9,822 nucleotides of DNA, taken from contig MDVR01000010.1 in the NCBI GenBank assembly GCA_001940725.1, positions 1 through 9,822 on the forward strand. Reading direction: 5' to 3'. Below are positions 5,642 through 9,822 of the stretch, in pieces. The notes beneath the pieces were generated by a model. That model saw nothing but the letters and a program-made list of their open reading frames with translations, did no database searches and was not told the origin of the DNA. Made by a program: the position numbers and the translations under genes. The DNA comes from Candidatus Heimdallarchaeota archaeon LC_2. Its GTDB lineage: Archaea > Asgardarchaeota > Heimdallarchaeia > Heimdallarchaeales > Kariarchaeaceae. The first letter of the stretch is position 1, and every line of letters begins with the position of its first letter.

Positions 5642-8002
5642 TTGCAAATTGACGATCTGACTACTGAATCAGAGTCCTTGATAAAAAATAGGGATGGCAT
5701 ATTGGAGAACCACTCTCAGAGATTTCAATCCTATATAGAGAAGAAAAATATACCCAAAGCTTTTGAAGAATTTAGGGAATTATTTTTGCTGGTTGCAGGA
5801 TTATCCGGATCTTTGTATGTGGTAAATGATTTTGCATCAGATTATATGCGAAAATTGGATCAGATGGTAGTAGTTCTTGAAAATAGCCTTGAGAAATCTG
5901 TCAATTCATCAGATAAATCCTATCAAAGTTTATCATTTTCCCTAGAAGTCTCTATCATCTATTTACGGTATTTAGAGTTACTGGTGGACAAAGATGATCA
6001 GGTAAAACGTAGACAGTATCTGGAACAAATTGAGCTTTTGAAACAACAAGTGCTTCAAAATGAAAATTCCCTCAACCCCGAGGAGGCATTAGAATTGCAA
6101 CTAATTCTAGATTTCTTCAAGATCGGATTGCCGGTGTCAGATAGTGGATTCAATACTGGATACTATCAAATTCGAAAAGACTATGTAAATGCCTACTATG
6201 AGTACGTACAATCCAAACCAGCTGTATTTGATAAAACATCTATCTCAAACCTATGCAGTAATATTGGTGGGATACTTTTGGAAGATCAACTTGAAGTGGG
6301 AAAGGAAATACTTGAGTTCGGATTAGAATTGGCTCAGGAATCTCAATCCCCTGCATTGTTAACTCGATCCTTGACAATGTTAGGCCACTACTATCGACTC
6401 AAAGGACAGTTAGACGTAGCGTTGGATAACTACCAGCAAAGTGTCAGGCAGGAAAATGTCCCTCACTTGCTCTTTGCCTATCCTATTAGGCATATTGGAG
6501 AAATTCTTCAAACCCATGGAGAACTTGATAAAGCCAGATTGTACTATGAAAAAAGCCTGAAGTTGTTTGAATTGGTTTCAAACGATCTCGGTGTAGCTCG
6601 AACTTTGCAGTACATTGGTAACATTCATTATTTGCAAGCAGGATTTGATGAAGCATTAGATTATTATGGAGAGAGTTTGCAAATCCTGAAAAGGCATAAC
6701 TATCAGCGAATGATCGTAGATGTCTTGTACTCGCATATCAAGGTCTATTTGGAACGGTCAGAACTAGAGCTCGCTCAGAAGATCGTAAACGAGATTCAAA
6801 AGCACCAGCAGGAAAGGGACCACAAAGGGATTGATCAGGTCTACCGTTTAAGCCAAGCATTAGTTTACAAGATGAGCAGGCGGAGAGTCAAAAAGGCAAG
6901 AGCCCAGGAATTACTAGAACAAATCGTAAATGAAGGCATACTTAATCATGAGCACACCATTGTTGCTATGCAACATCTCTGTGAACTATTGGTTGATGAG
7001 ATGCGTACCGAACCGGCTGAGGAAATATTTGTTGAAGCTAATCTCTTAGTAAATAGACTCTTAGCAATTGGTCAAGAGCAGGAACTATACCAGGTTCAGA
7101 TCCAAGCCCTCATCCTCCAATCACAATTTGATATGGTTCAGGGTAAATTTGATGAGACATTGGTCAAACTTTCAGAAGCTGATGTGATGTGTAAGGAAAG
7201 AAATCTACCTCAGCTTACAGAATATGTTTTGCAATTTCGAGAAAGATACCTGAAAGAATTTTCAAAATGGCAAAGTATAGTACATGACAATGAAACTATT
7301 CAAGATCGACTTGCTAATGAAGAGATCCAAGAATACATCAAGCTTACATTGGCAGCAGTACAAGAAGAAAAGCAACAAACTGAAACTTTGTTACAGACTG
7401 TACTCCCAGTTGAGATTATTCCACACTTAAAGGATAACACTACAGAGGTTTATGCTGAGCGATTTGAGAGGGTAAGTATAATATTTGCGGATATCGTCGG
7501 TTTTACCTCTCTTTCTACAAAATTAGCCCCACATGATATGGTAATGCTACTTAATGAGATTTTTACCAAGTTTGATACACTTCTAGCAAAATATGATGTA
7601 GAAAAAATTAGAACTATAGGTGATAATTATATGGCCGTTGTGGGAGCACCGAGAAGAAACCAAACCCCTTCAAAAATGATGGCCAAGTTTGCCCTTGAAG
7701 TATCCCTATATCTTCGAAATAATGTTGATAAGCTACAAGGAGTGAAATTTAGAATTGGTGTTAATACAGGTGAAGTAGTTGGAGGTGTTGTTGGAACGGA
7801 TAGATATCATTTCGATGTATGGGGTGATGCAGTCAATGTTGCCGCACGTATGGAAAGCCATGGTATCCCAGACAAAATTCAGGTAACTGAGCAGGTGTAC
7901 AATGACCTGAGAGATGAGTTTATTTTTGAGGAAAGAGGATTTATCGAAATTAAAGGGAAAGAGCCCGTTAAGACTTGGTTTTTGCTTGGAGAAAGAACAT
8001 AA
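5642..8002 (+). CDS. TPR-repeat protein with C-terminal class III nucleotide cyclase
   Basis: Residues about 1-560 are helical. TPR-like units are clear at about 240-273, 278-313 and 318-353 (GHYYRLKGQLDVALDNYQQS type), with weaker ones around them. A coiled linker with LLQTVLP at 583-589 resembles the signalling helix before cyclase domains. The catalytic domain spans about 608-786. Metal-binding Asp617 (FADIVGFTSLS) and Asp661 (TIGDNYM) are 44 residues apart, as in known cyclases; Asn732 and Arg736 (NVAAR) stabilise the transition state. At the base-selecting pair, Asp725 matches adenylate cyclases, while the partner Lys/Glu is Arg657. It should make cAMP, or less likely cGMP, as a homodimer, with the TPR part sensing a protein partner. 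There is no membrane segment. The TTG start follows an in-frame TGA at 5633; the first in-frame ATG is only at codon 69. Confidence 0.9.
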   Translation: MQIDDLTTESESLIKNRDGILENHSQRFQSYIEKKNIPKAFEEFRELFLLVAGLSGSLYVVNDFASDYMRKLDQMVVVLENSLEKSVNSSDKSYQSLSFSLEVSIIYLRYLELLVDKDDQVKRRQYLEQIELLKQQVLQNENSLNPEEALELQLILDFFKIGLPVSDSGFNTGYYQIRKDYVNAYYEYVQSKPAVFDKTSISNLCSNIGGILLEDQLEVGKEILEFGLELAQESQSPALLTRSLTMLGHYYRLKGQLDVALDNYQQSVRQENVPHLLFAYPIRHIGEILQTHGELDKARLYYEKSLKLFELVSNDLGVARTLQYIGNIHYLQAGFDEALDYYGESLQILKRHNYQRMIVDVLYSHIKVYLERSELELAQKIVNEIQKHQQERDHKGIDQVYRLSQALVYKMSRRRVKKARAQELLEQIVNEGILNHEHTIVAMQHLCELLVDEMRTEPAEEIFVEANLLVNRLLAIGQEQELYQVQIQALILQSQFDMVQGKFDETLVKLSEADVMCKERNLPQLTEYVLQFRERYLKEFSKWQSIVHDNETIQDRLANEEIQEYIKLTLAAVQEEKQQTETLLQTVLPVEIIPHLKDNTTEVYAERFERVSIIFADIVGFTSLSTKLAPHDMVMLLNEIFTKFDTLLAKYDVEKIRTIGDNYMAVVGAPRRNQTPSKMMAKFALEVSLYLRNNVDKLQGVKFRIGVNTGEVVGGVVGTDRYHFDVWGDAVNVAARMESHGIPDKIQVTEQVYNDLRDEFIFEERGFIEIKGKEPVKTWFLLGERT

Positions 8003-8052
8003 TTTAGTCTTATAGTCCCATTTGATTCAGGATTATGAAGAATAATTGATTC

Positions 8053-8151
8053 ATTATTCCCCTCTTAGTTTAATTTTTTTAGTAAAATGGATGTGGTTTT
8101 CAAACCCAACCTAACCGAAGTAACGAGTGTACGAAATGTTCGTAAAGAACA
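8053..8151 (+). repeat. Dispersed repeat A, copy 3 (A3)
   Basis: The core at 8121-8136 reads TAACGAGTGTACGAAA and is followed at once by the hairpin TGTTC-GTAAA-GAACA (8137-8151). Compared with copies A1 and A2 the hairpin stem differs at two paired positions but stays fully paired. Upstream, ATTCCCCTCTTAGTTT (8055-8070) weakly matches the 16S-tail-like start of A2. The copy is shorter than A1 and A2 and lacks the CATCCAAC end. It fills much of the gap between the cyclase and RraA-like genes. Confidence 0.65.
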
Positions 8152-8232
8152 GATCATTACTTTTCAATTTACAATTAACAGCTATAATTAATCATGATAT
8201 ATTGAATCAGTATTTCCTTAGAAACCATCATG

Positions 8233-8243
8233 TTTAAATTATT
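8233..8243 (+). promoter_or_regulatory. TATA box for the RraA-like gene
   Basis: TTTAAATTATT is centred about 25 bases before the ATG at 8262. This spacing favours that ATG over the TTG at 8250, which would be too close. Confidence 0.55.
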
Positions 8244-8261
8244 AATCTATTGTTTTTACAT

Positions 8262-8969
8262 ATGGATAATAAGCAAATAAATGATCGTTTTAAGTATTTG
8301 AACACCGCTGTTATTGTGGATGCTTGCCTTCGAGCTAAAGTCGAATATCGAATCGCAAATACAGGAATTAAACCAATTAATCCAAATACATTACTCGCAG
8401 GGAATGTAAGGCCTGTGAAACATTTTGGTAGTGTAGATATTTTTCTTGAAGCAATACTAAACTCTAAAAAAGGAGATGTGTTGGTTATTGACAATCAAGG
8501 GCGATTAGATGAAGCTTGTGTTGGTGATCTCACTGCACTTGAATTGCGAGCACATGGCTTATCAGGATTTATTATTTGGGGATTACATCGTGATGAAAAA
8601 GAACTTTTAGCGATTGATTTTCCAACCTTATCATATGGATCGTTTCCATCTGGTCCTGTAAGATTGGATTCAACTGAAGAGGACTCTCTGTCAGATATTG
8701 AATTTTGTAATTTTCGTGTTACGAACTATGATGTTGTATTTGCCGATATAAATGGTGTAGTATTTTTTGAAAAGATCCATGTGAAAAAAATATTAGGAGT
8801 TGCTGAAAATATTTGGAGAGCCGAACGGATCCAGATGCAGCAAATTGAAAAAGGAGTTCCTCTAACAGAACAACTCAAATTCAATGAGTATCTTGAAATG
8901 CGATCTAAATCTGAAGAATACACTTTTCGTCAACATTTACGAAAAATAGGTGGAGAAATTGAAGAGTAA
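8262..8969 (+). CDS. RraA/HMG-aldolase-like family protein
   Basis: The 235-residue product fits the RraA-like fold shared by 4-hydroxy-4-methyl-2-oxoglutarate/oxaloacetate aldolases and the RNase E regulator RraA. Visible landmarks are GDVLVIDNQGRLDEACVGDL (about 71-90), then AHGLSGFIIWGLHRDEKEL with Arg110 and Asp111, the pair that binds substrate and metal in the aldolases, then the FPTLSYG segment and YDVVFADINGVVFF near the C-terminal half. Gly88-to-Arg110 spacing agrees with aldolase members. The usual Asp in the IDG-x-x-RD segment is Trp here (IWG). The charged C-terminal tail after the family domain is about 40 residues. I read it as a divalent-metal aldolase or decarboxylase of unknown substrate; with RNase E absent from archaea, an RraA-type inhibitor role is unlikely. 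The ATG at 8262 is preferred over TTG 8250 because of the promoter. Confidence 0.82.
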   Translation: MDNKQINDRFKYLNTAVIVDACLRAKVEYRIANTGIKPINPNTLLAGNVRPVKHFGSVDIFLEAILNSKKGDVLVIDNQGRLDEACVGDLTALELRAHGLSGFIIWGLHRDEKELLAIDFPTLSYGSFPSGPVRLDSTEEDSLSDIEFCNFRVTNYDVVFADINGVVFFEKIHVKKILGVAENIWRAERIQMQQIEKGVPLTEQLKFNEYLEMRSKSEEYTFRQHLRKIGGEIEE

Positions 8970-8997
8970 TATTATTTTGATCGAAAAATATTGACAT

Positions 8998-9026
8998 GTC
9001 TGTGCTCTTTGAGTCATTAAAAATCC
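8998..9026 (+). repeat. Direct copy of part of the 16S-like fragment (pairs with 9229-9257)
   Basis: GTCTGTGCTCTTTGAGT followed by AAAAATCC matches 9229-9257 at about 24 of 29 positions without gaps. The second copy lies inside the 16S-like fragment, where the 3' strand of helix 44 would be. The surrounding sequence 8970-9084 shows no other clear rRNA match. Confidence 0.6.
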
Positions 9027-9084
9027 ACCATTGTAAATATCGCGTCTACAGACCCCCAATTTTTTTTGGATATTGTTCATTTTA

Positions 9085-9302
9085 ACGTGTGATTATGAAT
9101 CACATACTGCTTTGAGTTATTTATTATGACATCCTGAATACTCCCCTGGAGCTTGCACAAACCGCCCGTCGCTTGAGGCGATAAGGGTATTGATGAGGCT
9201 GTGATCACTTTCGAGAGGTCGTAGACGAGTCTGTGCTTTTTGAGTGGCAAAAAATCCTAAAAAGGTCTTTTGTGGGAAAAAAGGTGCGCACGGATCGCCT
9301 CA
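9085..9302 (+). pseudogene. Decayed fragment of the 3' end of a 16S rRNA gene
   Basis: CTTGCACAAACCGCCCGTCG at 9152-9171 differs by one base (CACAAACC for CACACACC) from the universally conserved 16S decoding-site strand. Before it, TGAATACTCCCCTGGA fits the region just upstream in 16S, and at the end CGGATCGCCT (9291-9300) resembles the terminal GGATCACCTCC. In between, AGGCT (about 9196-9200) can pair with AGTCT (9228-9232), as expected for a shortened helix 44. GTCGCT-like bases after CCGCCC look more like Asgard/eukaryotic than most bacterial sequences (recalled, not checked). Only about 220 bases remain, and the conserved strand is mutated, so it cannot be a working rRNA. It may instead be a derived small RNA. 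Confidence 0.6.
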
Positions 9303-9321
9303 TATGTGCAGATTAGGTAGA

Positions 9322-9339
9322 TCTGGTTTTCTGACCAGA
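9322..9339 (+). other. Short perfect hairpin
   Basis: TCTGGT pairs with ACCAGA around a TTTCTG loop. It lies 20 bases after the 16S-like tail and before repeat A4, the position where A2 has its CCCCC/GGGGG hairpin. Confidence 0.45.
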
Positions 9340-9370
9340 AATATATTGTTCACCATTATTTATTTAAAAA

Positions 9371-9427
9371 TTGTTTAACACGGAAGCGGTTCACAATCCC
9401 AAGCTTAACTTCTATAACGAGTGTACA
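9371..9427 (+). repeat. Dispersed repeat A, copy 4 (A4), degenerate
   Basis: TTGTTTAACACGGAAG (9371-9386) matches TTGTTAAACACGAGG of A2, and AACTTCTATAACGAGTGTAC (9407-9426) matches the A core AACTTGATAACGAGTGTGC. About 18 extra bases lie between the two, and the GTAAA hairpin is missing. The copy follows the 16S-like fragment in the same orientation, as in A2. Confidence 0.55.
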
Positions 9428-9504
9428 AATAGGGTCTCTCTGAAATAAGAATAAATCATTAGAACTGATTTCAGCTAAATAATTTATTTTGTAATCACCT
9501 TTTA

Positions 9505-9822
9505 TTATTGCATATATTTAATGGGGATTTGAATGCTATTTTTGTGTAATATTGTAGAAAGGGTTTGAAAGTTATCTATGGCGATTGTTGCTCCTTTGAC
9601 AAACCGTTTGTTCCAACGTTTTTGCCAAGCGACATTGATAAAGGGGAGCAACATGAAAGGGATACTAAAAAACGGAGGGGGAGTCCAAACATTTTTTTTG
9701 TATTTGCCAACTGAGGTACCTGTAAAGATATGTTCTGCAAATTCATAATACTTTTGGATGGACAAACCCCTTCCTACTAAATTGATATTGCCATTATCAG
9801 TCTCTAGTAAAACTCCCTGTGT
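9505..9822 (-). CDS. C-terminal part (105 residues) of an unrecognised protein
   Basis: The frame is open from the right window edge to a TAA at 9505-9507, so the gene begins outside the window; an internal TTG is not needed as a start. The visible part begins TQGVLLETDNGNINLVGRGL and has a hydrophobic, proline-rich middle (WTPPPFFSIPFMLLPFINVA, about residues 47-66), followed by a basic stretch QKRWNKRFVKG and a short C-terminal tail ending PIKYMQ. The middle could be a membrane-contacting segment but is short and contains several prolines. I do not recognise the family. It is convergent with the RraA-like gene, and the gap between them holds the 16S-like fragment and repeat A4. Confidence 0.65.
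   Translation of the reverse strand, partial: TQGVLLETDNGNINLVGRGLSIQKYYEFAEHIFTGTSVGKYKKNVWTPPPFFSIPFMLLPFINVAWQKRWNKRFVKGATIAIDNFQTLSTILHKNSIQIPIKYMQ

Noticed and set aside
9371..9405. Possible tRNA T-arm (GGTTCACAATCCC)
   Set aside because: No matching acceptor stem, anticodon arm or intact TTC-A loop is found around it; it aligns better to repeat A.
8970..9504. CRISPR array or insertion sequence in the gap
   Set aside because: Repeats are not regularly spaced, there are no unique spacers of constant length, and no transposase frame or terminal inverted repeats are seen.

Overview
The window (about one third G+C, judged by eye) looks like chromosomal DNA of an archaeon, most likely of the Asgard group (Promethearchaeota). 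The reasons are: a Rag/Arf-type small GTPase with eukaryote-like switch motifs; a NYN nuclease fused to two LOTUS-type domains, an architecture better known from eukaryotic MARF1-like proteins; a TPR/class III nucleotide cyclase; and TATA-like boxes about 25-30 bases before start codons with no Shine-Dalgarno sequence, which suggests leaderless mRNAs. Several genes appear to start with GTG or TTG. No rRNA gene or other marker fixes the lineage, so the assignment is an inference.

Layout. 1-742 (minus): N-terminal part of a two-TM membrane protein running off the left edge. 743-1081: divergent promoter region holding the first copy (A1) of a dispersed repeat. 1082-2410 (plus): Rag/Arf-like GTPase with a long helical C-terminal extension. 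2494-2796 (minus): doubtful small basic HTH-like ORF. 2797-3386: repeats A2, B2 and B3, then a promoter. 3387-4517 (plus): NYN-LOTUS-LOTUS protein. 4518-4913: a fold-back structure, repeats C1 and B4, and an inverted repeat followed by a T-run. 4914-5069 (minus): a 51-residue Lys/Glu-rich protein with an amphipathic tail and a clean TATA box. 5070-5641: repeats C2 and B5. 5642-8002 (plus): TPR-class III cyclase. 8003-8261: repeat A3 and a promoter. 8262-8969 (plus): RraA/HMG-aldolase-like protein. 8970-9504: a decayed fragment resembling the 3' end of 16S rRNA, followed by repeat A4. 9505-9822 (minus): C-terminal part of an unrecognised protein running off the right edge.

The genes are not packed in operons. 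Each has its own promoter-like sequence and gaps of 250-600 bases are common. Two genes are signalling proteins (GTPase, cyclase) and one is a probable RNA-processing factor; nothing in the sequence ties them into one pathway. The most unusual content is between the genes: three families of short dispersed repeats. The A family carries a hairpin with paired base changes across copies, and its order (16S-3'-end-like sequence, spacer, AACGAGTGT core, hairpin) is kept at three sites, with the fourth site lacking the hairpin. This makes it a candidate structured RNA or mobile remnant derived from the 16S rRNA 3' end and the sequence that follows it.
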